From: an uncultured Lachnospiraceae bacterium
Lineage (GTDB): Bacteria; Bacillota; Clostridia; Lachnospirales; Lachnospiraceae
Length of the DNA: 64,000 nt
Reading direction: 5' to 3'
NCBI GenBank assembly: GCA_902796595.1
Contig: CADBPM010000031.1
Location: 17,486 to 81,485, forward strand
Each line of letters starts with the position of its first letter. Positions within the stretch are counted from its first letter, which is position 1. This document shows, in pieces, positions 55,208 to 63,879 of this stretch. The position numbers and the translations under genes are program-made. The notes beneath the pieces were generated by a model. The model ran no database searches, had not been told where the DNA came from, and worked only from the letters and a program-made list of their open reading frames with translations.

Positions 55208-56875
55208 ATGATCCAGGCAAGCAATATAACACTCAGACTTGGCAAGAGAGTACTGTTTGAAAATGTAAATATTAAGTTTACAGAGGGCAACTGTTATGGT
55301 CTTATCGGTGCCAATGGTACCGGAAAATCAACTTTCCTCCGTATTCTTTCAGGTCAGCTTGAACCTACAAGCGGCGAAATCGTTATTACACCGGGACAGA
55401 GATTGTCATTCCTTGAACAGGATCATTTCAAATATGATTCTTATACTGTACTTGATACTGTCATAATGGGGAATAAGAGACTTTATGACATTATGAAGGA
55501 AAAGGATGCTCTTTATGCCAAAGAAGATTTCAGTGATGAAGACGGAATAAAGGCAAGTGAACTTGAGAGTGAATTTGCCAACATGAACGGCTGGGAAGCA
55601 GAGGCGGATGCTGAATCACTTCTTAATGGTCTTGGAATAGAGACAGAGCTTCACTATAAGCTTATGAGCGAGATTGATGCTAATCTTAAGGTTAAGGTCC
55701 TTCTTGCAAAGGCCCTCTTTGGTAATCCGGATATACTTCTTCTTGATGAGCCTACCAACCATTTGGATATGGACGCTATACAGTGGCTTGAAGAATTTCT
55801 TATCAACTTTGACAATACTGTGATCGTTGTTTCACACGACAGATACTTCCTTAATAAAGTCTGCACATTTACCGCAGATATTGATTATGGTAAAATTCAG
55901 CTTTATGCAGGAAATTATGACTTCTGGTATGAATCAAGTCAGCTTATGGTCCGCCAGATGAAAGAGGCGAATAAGAAGAAGGAAGAGAAGATAAAGGAAC
56001 TTCAGGAATTCATCAGAAGGTTCTCTGCCAACGCAAGTAAGTCAAAGCAGGCTACTTCAAGAAAGAGAGCACTTGAAAAGATTGAACTTGATGATATTAA
56101 GCCAAGTAGCCGTAAGTATCCTTTCATAGATTTCCGTCCTTCACGCGATATTGGAAATGAAGTGCTTACTGTAAGTCATATTTCAAAGACAATAGACGGA
56201 GAAAAGGTTCTTAACGATGTATCCTTTATCCTTGGAAGAGAAGATAAGGTTGCGTTCGTAGGCCCTGATGCCAAGGGCATTTCCGCACTTTTTGCCATAC
56301 TTGCAGGCGAGATGGAGCCGGATGAAGGCGACTATAAGTGGGGGGTTACCACTTCGCAGGCATATTTTCCAAAGGACAATACAAAGCTTTTTTCGGGTGA
56401 TGAAAATATAACGGAATTTCTTATGCCTTTTTCACCAGAAAAAGATGTGACTTATGTAAGAGGATTCCTTGGAAGAATGCTCTTCCCTGGTGATGCTGGC
56501 GTTAAGAAAGTAAAGGTTCTCTCCGGTGGTGAGAAGGTGCGTGTTCTTCTTTCAAAGATGATGATTATGGCAAGCAATGTACTCTTACTTGATGAACCAA
56601 CGAACCACCTTGATATGGAATCGATCACAGCACTTAATAACGGACTTATAAAATTCCCTGGTGTTATTCTTTTTACATCACAGGATCACCAGTTTATTCA
56701 GACTATAGCCAACAGAATAATAGAATTGACTCCAACAGGGCTTATTGATAAGATTGGAACTTACGATGAATATCTTGAGAGTGATGAAATGGCAAGAAAA
56801 CGTCAGGTAATGAACTTCTCTGAAGAAGACCTTGAGGCAGATGATCTTACTGAAGATGAGAGTATCGAAAGGTAA
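55208..56875 (+). CDS. ABC-F family ATPase (YkpA/YbiT-like) with one degenerate ATP site
   Basis: 555 residues. NBD1 has a good Walker A (GANGTGKST) and Walker B (LLDEPTNHLD) but its LSGGQ signature is replaced by SEIDANLK. NBD2 has a proper signature (LSGGEKVR) and Walker B but its Walker A reads GPDAKGISA, without the Lys and Thr. In the head-to-tail dimer this leaves site 1 (Walker A of NBD1, signature of NBD2) intact and site 2 degenerate. The inter-domain linker is Lys/Arg-rich (SANASKSKQATSRKRALEK). ABC-F proteins bind the ribosomal E site. thiT follows 36 bases later. Confidence 0.9.
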   Translation: MIQASNITLRLGKRVLFENVNIKFTEGNCYGLIGANGTGKSTFLRILSGQLEPTSGEIVITPGQRLSFLEQDHFKYDSYTVLDTVIMGNKRLYDIMKEKDALYAKEDFSDEDGIKASELESEFANMNGWEAEADAESLLNGLGIETELHYKLMSEIDANLKVKVLLAKALFGNPDILLLDEPTNHLDMDAIQWLEEFLINFDNTVIVVSHDRYFLNKVCTFTADIDYGKIQLYAGNYDFWYESSQLMVRQMKEANKKKEEKIKELQEFIRRFSANASKSKQATSRKRALEKIELDDIKPSSRKYPFIDFRPSRDIGNEVLTVSHISKTIDGEKVLNDVSFILGREDKVAFVGPDAKGISALFAILAGEMEPDEGDYKWGVTTSQAYFPKDNTKLFSGDENITEFLMPFSPEKDVTYVRGFLGRMLFPGDAGVKKVKVLSGGEKVRVLLSKMMIMASNVLLLDEPTNHLDMESITALNNGLIKFPGVILFTSQDHQFIQTIANRIIELTPTGLIDKIGTYDEYLESDEMARKRQVMNFSEEDLEADDLTEDESIER

Positions 56876-56911
56876 TGCGTTATTCAGAAATTTTTGATTA
56901 AGGGGGAAATC

Positions 56912-57601
56912 ATGGTTCTTATAAATATTCTTGGATACTATTCAGAAGAAAAGGGAGGATATCTTCCTGCTACGGCAGGATTTGCTGTAATCTGGACTGC
57001 GATCATTATTTTGCTTATGCTTGGAGCCTTTGTGGTAAGCAGAAGAAACAGTGTCAGATTACAGACGACACAGCTTGTTTTCTGTGCTATGGCAATAGCA
57101 CTTGCCGCAGTGACAAGTATGCTTAAGATATATCATTTTCCTTTTGGCGGGTCAATTACTCTGTTTTCAATGCTTTTTATTACGGCAGTCGGATACTGGT
57201 ATGGAACCGGCATAGGTGTAATGACAGGGGTAGCATATGGTTTTATACAATTGATGATAGATCCACAGATATATTTTCCACTTCAGGTAATCGTTGACTA
57301 TGTACTTGCATTTGGAGCGCTTGGATTGTCCGGAATATTTGCAAAGAGTAAAAATGGACTTGTGAAGGGGTATCTTGTCGGTGTTCTCGGGAGATATTTC
57401 TTTGCAGTTATTTCAGGAGCGCTTTTCTTTGGTGAATATGCGTGGGACGGCTGGGCCCCAATCCCATATTCGCTGGCATATAACGGAGCTTACATTGGAG
57501 CGGAGATGGCGCTTACGCTTGTGGTGCTTGCTATTCCTGCTGTTAGAAATGCATTTGATTATGTTAAAAGAAATGCATGCGTAGAACAGTCACATGCGTG
57601 A
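56912..57601 (+). CDS. thiT: Energy-coupling-factor thiamine transporter S component
   Basis: 229 residues from ATG 56912 (AGGGGG upstream). Six hydrophobic helices; ALAAVTSMLKIYHFPFGGSI and the YWYGTGIGVMTGVAYGFIQLM, and WAPIPYSLAYNGAYIGAE segments carry the aromatic thiamine-binding residues of ThiT. Works with a shared EcfA/A'/T module encoded elsewhere. No TPP riboswitch was recognised upstream, so it is likely read through from the ABC-F gene. Terminator follows. Confidence 0.93.
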   Translation: MVLINILGYYSEEKGGYLPATAGFAVIWTAIIILLMLGAFVVSRRNSVRLQTTQLVFCAMAIALAAVTSMLKIYHFPFGGSITLFSMLFITAVGYWYGTGIGVMTGVAYGFIQLMIDPQIYFPLQVIVDYVLAFGALGLSGIFAKSKNGLVKGYLVGVLGRYFFAVISGALFFGEYAWDGWAPIPYSLAYNGAYIGAEMALTLVVLAIPAVRNAFDYVKRNACVEQSHA

Positions 57602-57622
57602 CCTGTATTGAATCTTAGTATT

Positions 57623-57658
57623 AAAAAAACTCTGTATATTTTATACAGAGTTTTTTTA
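57623..57658. terminator. Bidirectional terminator between thiT and the L,D-transpeptidase gene
   Basis: AAAAAAACTCTGTATA/TATACAGAGTTTTTTT arms; A run on the left and T run on the right let it end both converging transcripts. Confidence 0.92.
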
Positions 57659-57664
57659 TGCCCA

Positions 57665-58477
57665 TTATTCGGTAATTATTACATATCTTTTTTTCTTTAC
57701 ACTTTTTCCTATGCAATCAACAAAAGTATATGTAAGTGTATATTTACCGGGAGTGTAGTAATCTATCTCACCGGTTATATCTACGTCATCAGTCTGATTC
57801 TTACCAACTGAATTTATAGCTTCAACGCCTTTAAGGAGATTGTAAGAACCCTGACCGTATTTTAATTTTAAACTTTTATTGATTGTTAAGGTTGGAGTAA
57901 GGTTGTTGTAAGGATTTTCAGGAGACCATCTGTCTGTAGGGTCCCAACCGCCTCCAAGAGCACGAACTATGTTGTCCGGCTTGCCGAGAGGACCGGGGTT
58001 AGCTTCATCGTCATAAAATGTTACTTTGGTGCCAGTTGGACAGTTAAGGTAAATCCATCTGGCATCTGCGACACAAAGTCTTATGCAGCCCATGGAACGC
58101 TTTTCACCTAACCTATCAAACTCGCCTTGCTCTACGTTGGAAGGATCTTTTGTCCAATATGGAACAGAGTGAAAAAGGATATGGTCAACTATCCTGCTTG
58201 CATATTGTGAATAGGTTCCGCCAAACATGAGACGCCAGCGATATTTTTCGCCTAATCTGTATGTGCCTAAAGGGGTGTCCTGTCCGCAGGACGCAAGCAT
58301 CGCACGTATAGGCGTATATTTGTCGTCAACTTTTTTATAGGCAGTTACAACATTTTGCTTTCTGTTTACTTTTAAATAATAAGTAGTGCTGTCAGCAGCC
58401 TTTGCTGTGAGAGGACAGAGGAGCTGGATTACAAGGGACGCAATCAGCAACAGTATATGATATTTGATTTTTTTCAT
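57665..58477 (-). CDS. Secreted L,D-transpeptidase (YkuD) with C-terminal Ig-like domain
   Basis: 270 residues. Signal peptide about 1-27 ending in AKA. YkuD domain about 33-178: GTYRLGEK, HILFHSVPY and the catalytic SMGCIRLCVADA (Cys about 155). Residues about 190-270 look like an Ig-like fold (YYTPGKYTLTYTFVDCIGK), a probable wall-binding or spacer module. Makes 3-3 crosslinks or anchors proteins in peptidoglycan. Minus strand; its leader carries pseudoknot copy 4, ending six bases before the ATG. Confidence 0.92.
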   Translation of the reverse strand: MKKIKYHILLLIASLVIQLLCPLTAKAADSTTYYLKVNRKQNVVTAYKKVDDKYTPIRAMLASCGQDTPLGTYRLGEKYRWRLMFGGTYSQYASRIVDHILFHSVPYWTKDPSNVEQGEFDRLGEKRSMGCIRLCVADARWIYLNCPTGTKVTFYDDEANPGPLGKPDNIVRALGGGWDPTDRWSPENPYNNLTPTLTINKSLKLKYGQGSYNLLKGVEAINSVGKNQTDDVDITGEIDYYTPGKYTLTYTFVDCIGKSVKKKRYVIITE

Positions 58478-58483
58478 GTTATG

Positions 58484-58536
58484 ACCTTGCAGCAGGCATA
58501 GTGCTCATCAGTGTCATGCCTGCAAAGACAGTGATG
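58484..58536 (-). promoter_or_regulatory. 53-nt pseudoknot leader element, copy 4 (L,D-transpeptidase)
   Basis: Minus-strand reading: stem 1 CATCACTGTC/GACACTGATG, loop GCAGGCAT pairing with ATGCCTGC (8 bp), ending AAGGT six bases before the ATG. The most divergent copy, yet length and pairing are kept, so it shows the structure is selected. Confidence 0.75.
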
Positions 58537-58829
58537 AAAGCTCTTTTTAAGCTTTATATTTGTGTAGAAAACTTTTAAGCAACAGTTAATAGATTAATAT
58601 AGTAATGTGTCGGAATGTTGTCATTTTTATAAAGACTTCTTTACAGAATTGAGTATTCCTGTTAAACTGTGAAATGTTGTGATAATGATGATGCCAGTGT
58701 TGAAATATTGATGAGGGCAGTATACTGCATGTAAAATGCGCCTGCCTCCTACCATTTAGTCGGGGGCAAATGTTTTTGACTTCGACATCATTGTATCGTT
58801 AAATAATAACTGATAATAGTGAGGTTCTC
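58537..58829. other. Divergent intergenic region between L,D-transpeptidase and glycosyltransferase genes
   Basis: Holds the start regions of both genes. On the minus strand TTGCTT followed 17 bases later by ATATAA (about 58549-58580) is a weak promoter candidate for the transpeptidase. A palindrome GCAGTATACTGC sits at 58717-58728. TGCCTCC/GGGGGCA near 58743-58768 can form a hairpin in the glycosyltransferase leader. No gene or known RNA family recognised. Confidence 0.4.
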
Positions 58830-59762
58830 ATGGAATTTGATGTGATCATTCCTACCTATAAGCCGGGAGACGAATTAAAAAGACTGCTTCGTGGAATTGC
58901 TGAGCAAACTTGCAAGCCTTCCAAGGTGGTTATTATAAATACGGAAAAAAAGTTCTGGAACAGAAGTTTTGAACAGATTATTCCTGTTGAGGTTCATCAT
59001 ATAAAAAAGAAGGAATTTGATCATGGCGGCACAAGACGTATGGCAGCAGAACTGTTGGATTCTGAATGTTTTGTCTGCATGACACAGGACGCAAGACCTG
59101 CGGATAAGTATCTTTTTGAAAATCTGCTTAAGGACTTTTTAGATGAAAATATAGCGGCAGCATACGCAAGACAGATAACAGATGCGAATGCAGGTGATAT
59201 AGAACGGCTTACAAGGAGATTTAATTATCCTGAAGAGAAACAGATAAAGAGTTCAAAGGATATTGAAAAACTTGGAATAAAAGCATGGTTCCTTTCTGAT
59301 GTGTGTGCTGCATATAAGAAGAAGGCTTATCTTGAGACTGGAGGCTTCGTTAAAAGGACTGTATTCAATGAGGATATGCTGATGGCGGCAGCCCTTATGG
59401 ACAGGGGATATAAAATAGCGTATGAACCAGAGGCGAGAGTCGTACATTATCATGAATATAGCGCAAGAGAACAGTTTCACAGAAATTTCGATTTAGGGGC
59501 TTCACATACAGAATATCATGATGTTTTTGGAAGAGTAAAAAGTGAATCTGAAGGAATCAGAATGATAAAAATGGTGACTTCACACCTTTTAAAAATAAAA
59601 AAGCCATGGCTTGTCTTTAAATTTTTATGGCAGAGTGCTGCGAAGTATGCCGGTTATAAAATGGGAAGAAATTATAGAAAGCTGCCTAAAAAGCTGGTTT
59701 ACAAGGCTTGCTCCAATAAAGCGTATTTTAAGCAGGAATTTAAAGAGAGAATGAAGCATTGA
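58830..59762 (+). CDS. Glycosyltransferase family 2 (rhamnosyltransferase-like)
   Basis: 310 residues. GT-A fold opening FDVIIPTYKPGDELKRLL; HIKKKEFDHGGTRRMAAELL is the stretch seen in rhamnosyltransferases; TQDARPAD supplies the metal-binding acidic motif and FNEDMLMAAALMDRG the catalytic-base ED. No transmembrane helix. Probably adds a sugar to a surface polysaccharide or lipid-linked precursor. Single gene; GTGAGG ribosome site. Confidence 0.9.
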   Translation: MEFDVIIPTYKPGDELKRLLRGIAEQTCKPSKVVIINTEKKFWNRSFEQIIPVEVHHIKKKEFDHGGTRRMAAELLDSECFVCMTQDARPADKYLFENLLKDFLDENIAAAYARQITDANAGDIERLTRRFNYPEEKQIKSSKDIEKLGIKAWFLSDVCAAYKKKAYLETGGFVKRTVFNEDMLMAAALMDRGYKIAYEPEARVVHYHEYSAREQFHRNFDLGASHTEYHDVFGRVKSESEGIRMIKMVTSHLLKIKKPWLVFKFLWQSAAKYAGYKMGRNYRKLPKKLVYKACSNKAYFKQEFKERMKH

Positions 59763-59782
59763 CAAAACAGTAAAAAGGAATT

Positions 59783-59824
59783 ATCATAACCTTGTTAATT
59801 CTTACTAAATTACTAGGTTATGAT
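59783..59824 (+). promoter_or_regulatory. Inverted repeat before Rrf2 gene
   Basis: ATCATAACC (59783-59791) and GGTTATGAT (59816-59824) are perfectly complementary, 24 bases apart, and the right arm is next to the CCGGAGG ribosome site at 59825-59831. Either an operator for the Rrf2 protein itself or an RNA hairpin next to the start. Confidence 0.5.
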
Positions 59825-59837
59825 CCGGAGGCTTTTC

Positions 59838-60302
59838 TTGAAAATATCAACAAAAGGAAGATATGGACTCAGAGCTGTTCTCGATCTTGCTATGTACGAC
59901 ATAGGGGAGGAGCCTGTGAGTCTTACTGAAATTGCAGACAGACAGCAGATTTCTGCAAACTACCTTGAACAGCTTATGAGCAAACTGAAAAAGGCAGATA
60001 TAGTTAAAGGTGTTAGAGGAGCCCAGGGTGGGTATCACATGGCAAGACCCGCTTCAGAAATTTCAGTCGGCGAGATACTAAGAGCTCTCGAAGGAAATCT
60101 TGATCCGGTTGAGTGCGGGGAAATAACAGACAGCGGTTTTACGTGTTCGAGTGCAGAAACATGTGTTACGAAATTTGTTTGGAAAAAAATTTCAGATGCA
60201 ATTAATGATGCAGTTGATCATCTTATGCTCTCAGAACTTGCAGATGAAGGACGGATTCTTGTTGAAGATGCAGGTAAAGAAGCAAATCTGGGTGGATGTT
60301 AG
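59838..60302 (+). CDS. Rrf2 family transcriptional regulator with three cysteines
   Basis: 154 residues from TTG 59838 (CCGGAGG six bases upstream; opening KISTKGRYGLRAVLDLA is typical). Winged helix-turn-helix with TEIADRQQISANYLEQLM and VRGAQGGYHMARP. Cys residues in VECGEI, FTCSSAETC could hold an iron-sulfur cluster as in IscR. The next gene is mnmA, 20 bases on. In many Clostridia a cysteine desulfurase and scaffold gene sit between them; neither is here. Confidence 0.92.
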   Translation: MKISTKGRYGLRAVLDLAMYDIGEEPVSLTEIADRQQISANYLEQLMSKLKKADIVKGVRGAQGGYHMARPASEISVGEILRALEGNLDPVECGEITDSGFTCSSAETCVTKFVWKKISDAINDAVDHLMLSELADEGRILVEDAGKEANLGGC

Positions 60303-60322
60303 TCGGATTTGAAAGGAAAATG

Positions 60323-61450
60323 ATGTCAGAAAAAGTAGTTGTCGGTCTGTCGGGCGGTGTGGATTCTTCTGTTGCGGCATATCTGCTTAAACAGCAGGGT
60401 TATGATGTTATAGGCGTTACAATGCAGGTTTGGAATTTCGATGATGCGCCTGACTGTGCTGCAAAGAGCTCTGTTGAAGATGCCAAAAAAGTTGCGTCGG
60501 CACTGAAAATCCCTTTTTATGTATTTGATTTTAAAAATGAGTTCAGAAAATACGTTGTGGATCGTTTTGCTGCACAGTATGCAAGCGGAAGAACACCAAA
60601 TCCATGCCTTATCTGCAACAGATATGTAAAGTGGGAAGCGTTGCTTAACAGGGCAAATGCCTTGGGGGCAGAGTATGTTGCTACAGGGCATTATGCAAGG
60701 ATAGACAGACTTGCGAACGGCAGATATTCCATAGTAAATTCGCTGACAGCAGCTAAAGATCAGACTTATGCTCTTTATAATCTTACCCAGGATCAGCTTG
60801 CTCATACTATACTTCCGATAGGAAAATTCGAGAAGACGAGAATAAGGGAGATAGCAGAGGAAGCAGCTCTTCCGGTAGCCGCAAAACCCGACAGTGAAGA
60901 AATATGTTTTATTCCTGATGGAGACTATGCGGCTTTTTTAAAGAAGGAATATTCGTTAGACGATGGCAAAGGCAAGTTTATCGACACTGACGGAAACGTT
61001 CTTGGAGAGCATAGAGGCATAATACATTATACGATAGGACAGAGAAAAGGACTTGGGATTGCCTTTGGAAAGCCAATGTATGTAAAACAGATTAACCCTG
61101 AGGACAAAACTGTTACCCTATCGTCAAATGAGAAACTTTTTGAAAAAGATGTTGTGGCTGATAATGTGAATTTTATGGCATACAGTATGGATGAACTTGT
61201 TGAAATGTCAAAAAATGGAGAAACATTTATCGGCAAGATAAGATACAATCATCGTGGTGATGAGTGCAGTATTTCTTTTACAGATGAAAATGGTGCAAGG
61301 CTTATCAAAAATGAAAATGATATAAAACAGATCAGAGTTATGGCACATTTTGAGGGCGGTGTGAGAGCACCTGCTCCGGGGCAGGCTTTGGTGATTTACG
61401 ACAGAAATGGAAATATAGCCTGTGGAGGAGAAATTCTGTCCTCATGTTGA
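60323..61450 (+). CDS. mnmA: tRNA-specific 2-thiouridylase MnmA
   Basis: Makes s2U34 in Lys, Glu and Gln tRNAs. 375 residues from ATG 60323 (AAGGA upstream; ATG 60320 also possible). PP-loop VGLSGGVDSSVAAYLL, NPCLICNRYVKW with catalytic Cys, ATGHYARI, EEICFIPDGDY with the second Cys, and GQRKGLGIA. Sulfur must come from a desulfurase encoded elsewhere. Likely co-transcribed with the Rrf2 regulator. Confidence 0.96.
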   Translation: MSEKVVVGLSGGVDSSVAAYLLKQQGYDVIGVTMQVWNFDDAPDCAAKSSVEDAKKVASALKIPFYVFDFKNEFRKYVVDRFAAQYASGRTPNPCLICNRYVKWEALLNRANALGAEYVATGHYARIDRLANGRYSIVNSLTAAKDQTYALYNLTQDQLAHTILPIGKFEKTRIREIAEEAALPVAAKPDSEEICFIPDGDYAAFLKKEYSLDDGKGKFIDTDGNVLGEHRGIIHYTIGQRKGLGIAFGKPMYVKQINPEDKTVTLSSNEKLFEKDVVADNVNFMAYSMDELVEMSKNGETFIGKIRYNHRGDECSISFTDENGARLIKNENDIKQIRVMAHFEGGVRAPAPGQALVIYDRNGNIACGGEILSSC

Positions 61451-61547
61451 AATGTGCCTGTTTCGTATTATTTGTTTCTTTTTATGATAGGCAGGTTTAG
61501 TTTACGGCGGGTGTTTTGCCACCGACGTTACTGTATATGAGGTGATT

Positions 61548-63311
61548 ATGGCTTTTGATGGAATGGTTGTAGCAGGAATAGCCTGCGAATTTAATAAACT
61601 TCTTACAGGTGGGCATATTTCAAAGATAGCACAGCCGGAGAAAGATGCGATAGTTATAGCAGTAAAAAATTATTCTAAGGTATATAAGGTATTTCTTTCC
61701 GCGTCTCCTAGCCTTCCGCTTGCATATATAACAGAAGAAAGCAGGCAGAATCCTCTTAATGCGCCCAATTTTTGCATGCTTTTAAGAAAACATCTGCAGG
61801 GGGCAAAGATACTTGGTGTTGATACACCTGGACTTGAAAGAATAATAAGGATAAGAGTCTCACATCTTGACGAGATGGGAGATGTTGCCGAACGCAGCTT
61901 AAATATAGAGATAATGGGCAAGTACAGCAATATAATACTTATTGATGACAAGAACATGGTACTGGATTCGATAAAGAGAGTCAGTATGCTTGTCAGCTCT
62001 GTCAGAGAAGTTCTTCCCGGCAAAGAGTATTTTATACCATCTCAGGAAGGCAGAGTAAATCCCTTTGAGGCTGACCTTGCCTATTTTAAAGAAAAAGTCG
62101 TGACAAGAGCGATGAGCATAAGAAAAGCAATATATTCATCACTTACAGGCTTTTCGTCATGCATGGCAAATGAACTCTGTGAAAGAGCAGGCGTTGATGC
62201 GGATATGCCGACAGCCTCCCTTACAGAGGAGGCTGTTGATAAAATCTATACTGCTTTTTTACAAGTGATGACAGACATTAAAGAGGAAAATTTTGCTCCA
62301 TGCATATACTACGATAAAGAAGGCAAATCTGTAGAATTCTCAGCTTTAAGACTGTCTGTCTATAAAGATCTGAAGGAGGTGCGCTATGATTCGTTTTCTA
62401 AAATGCTTGAGGCTTATTACGGAGAAAAAGACGCATCTGACAGAATAAGGCAGAGGTCTGCTGATCTCAGAAAAGTAATAAGTAATGCGATCGAGAGAGC
62501 GTCCAATAAACTTGGGATTTTTGAAAAGCAGTTAAAAGATACCGAGTCAAGAGATAAATACAGAAAGTACGGAGAACTCATTACTACATACGGATATTCC
62601 CTGGAAGCCGGAGCAAAGGTACTTGAATGTGAAGATTTTGAAACGGGCAAAATGCTTAAGATAAATCTGGATCCGGATATACCTGTAATTGCAAATGCGA
62701 AGAAATATTTCGACCGATATGACAGATTAAAGAGGACTAATGAGGCTGTAGCTATACAGAAAAAAGAAACAGAAGAAGAACTTATACATCTGCAATCGAT
62801 GATGACAGCGCTTGATCTGGCTGAAAATGAAGGCGACCTTGGAGATATCAGGACTGAGCTTGCTGATTTTGGATATGTAAAAAAACACCTGACAGGCAAG
62901 AAAGGAAGAAAGCAGGAAAAGAGCAGGCCACTTCATTTTATCTCAACAGATGGTTTTGATATATATGTTGGAAAGAATAATTATCAAAATGACAGACTCA
63001 CTTTCAAGATGGCACAAGGCGGAGACTGGTGGTTTCATGCTAAAAAGTGTGCAGGCTCCCATGTTATTCTTATAACAAATGGAAGAGAAGTACCGGACAG
63101 AGCTTTTGAAGAGGCAGGCAGGCTTGCAGTGCATTATTCAAGTGCTAATAAATCAAAGGGGATGGAAGGCGACGGCATAAAGCACGAAGTTGATTATGTA
63201 TTGAAGAAGGAAGTCAAAAAGCCTAATGGGGCGAAGCCAGGATTTGTAGTATATTATACCAATTATTCACTTATGGCAGATACAGATATATCGATGCTTA
63301 AGGAAGTTTGA
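61548..63311 (+). CDS. rqcH: NFACT family ribosome quality-control protein RqcH
   Basis: 587 residues from ATG 61548 (ATGAGGTG upstream). NFACT-N domain (MVVAGIACEFNKLLTGGHI; HLQGAKILGVDTPGLERI), a long helical coiled-coil middle (about 270-430) and NFACT-R domain with GGDWWFHAKKCAGSHVIL. RqcH binds stalled 50S subunits and recruits tRNA-Ala to add alanine tails for degradation by ClpP partners; older names are fibronectin-binding protein FbpA. The D-R pair known to be needed in Bacillus appears as E-R (GLERI) here. Confidence 0.92.
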   Translation: MAFDGMVVAGIACEFNKLLTGGHISKIAQPEKDAIVIAVKNYSKVYKVFLSASPSLPLAYITEESRQNPLNAPNFCMLLRKHLQGAKILGVDTPGLERIIRIRVSHLDEMGDVAERSLNIEIMGKYSNIILIDDKNMVLDSIKRVSMLVSSVREVLPGKEYFIPSQEGRVNPFEADLAYFKEKVVTRAMSIRKAIYSSLTGFSSCMANELCERAGVDADMPTASLTEEAVDKIYTAFLQVMTDIKEENFAPCIYYDKEGKSVEFSALRLSVYKDLKEVRYDSFSKMLEAYYGEKDASDRIRQRSADLRKVISNAIERASNKLGIFEKQLKDTESRDKYRKYGELITTYGYSLEAGAKVLECEDFETGKMLKINLDPDIPVIANAKKYFDRYDRLKRTNEAVAIQKKETEEELIHLQSMMTALDLAENEGDLGDIRTELADFGYVKKHLTGKKGRKQEKSRPLHFISTDGFDIYVGKNNYQNDRLTFKMAQGGDWWFHAKKCAGSHVILITNGREVPDRAFEEAGRLAVHYSSANKSKGMEGDGIKHEVDYVLKKEVKKPNGAKPGFVVYYTNYSLMADTDISMLKEV

Positions 63312-63338
63312 TTTCTGATCTGCAGAAAGGATGGAGAT

Positions 63339-63572
63339 ATGGCAGCAAATATATTGGTTGGCGCTATTATAGCAATACTTATCATACTTGATATCAGGTA
63401 TATCTTTAAGAAGAATAAGAGCGGTGAGTGCATTGGCTGTGTGGCAGCTGAGCATGGCTGCAGCGGACACGGAGCGTGCCATGGCGGAAAGAAAATGACC
63501 AAAGAGGAAATAAAAGCAGCTGCTGATAAATTCATGGCAATGAAAAGAGATAAGGAAACTGAGACATCGTGA
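63339..63572 (+). CDS. FeoB-associated Cys-rich membrane protein
   Basis: 77 residues: one N-terminal membrane helix (about 3-22), then a Cys-rich segment (GECIGCVAAEHGCSGHGAC) and a charged tail. This is the small protein often found after feoB in Firmicutes; no feo genes are in this window, so it is an orphan copy. AAGGATGGAG upstream of ATG. Probable role in iron handling; unproven. Confidence 0.8.
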   Translation: MAANILVGAIIAILIILDIRYIFKKNKSGECIGCVAAEHGCSGHGACHGGKKMTKEEIKAAADKFMAMKRDKETETS

Positions 63573-63688
63573 AGCGATGCCTCGTAGCCCCTAACATTTA
63601 CGATAGGTGATCAATAATGTCAGGGGAATCTAATTGTATATTCGTTAGGATACAGATAAGTACAACTGAATAATTAGATTAGCAGGAG

Positions 63689-63729
63689 ATATAGTGGATG
63701 AGCTTAGACTTGTCCACTATATTTAGTTA
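63689..63729 (+). terminator. Possible terminator after the Cys-rich membrane protein gene
   Basis: ATATAGTGGA (63689-63698) pairs with TCCACTATAT (63713-63722), followed by TTAGTTAAT. The T run is poor. The rest of 63573-63840 is AT-rich and shows no gene. Confidence 0.5.
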
Positions 63730-63843
63730 ATAATATAGTAATTGATGTATCTTGTATAATTATCAGAATTGTTTTAAAAATAAGACGAAAAGCACCGAAT
63801 TGTGCGAATTTAAAAAATAATAGAAAAAACTTGAAAAAAGGGG

Positions 63844-63872
63844 TTGACGAACGCCTCATCCTGTGTTAATAT
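63844..63872 (+). promoter_or_regulatory. rRNA operon promoter
   Basis: TTGACG (63844-63849), 17-base spacer, TAATAT (63867-63872). Downstream leader has the AAAGAACTTTGACAACTGAA-type sequence (about 63918) typical before or between rRNA genes of Clostridia. The 16S gene itself starts past base 64000. Confidence 0.75.
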
Positions 63873-63879
63873 ATTACTC

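Noticed and set aside
56876..56911. TPP riboswitch for thiT
   Set aside because: The gap from the ABC-F gene is only 36 bases and lacks the THI-box CTGAGA motif.
58737..58800. c-di-GMP or other riboswitch before the glycosyltransferase
   Set aside because: The conserved GEMM core motifs are not present; only one weak hairpin could be drawn.
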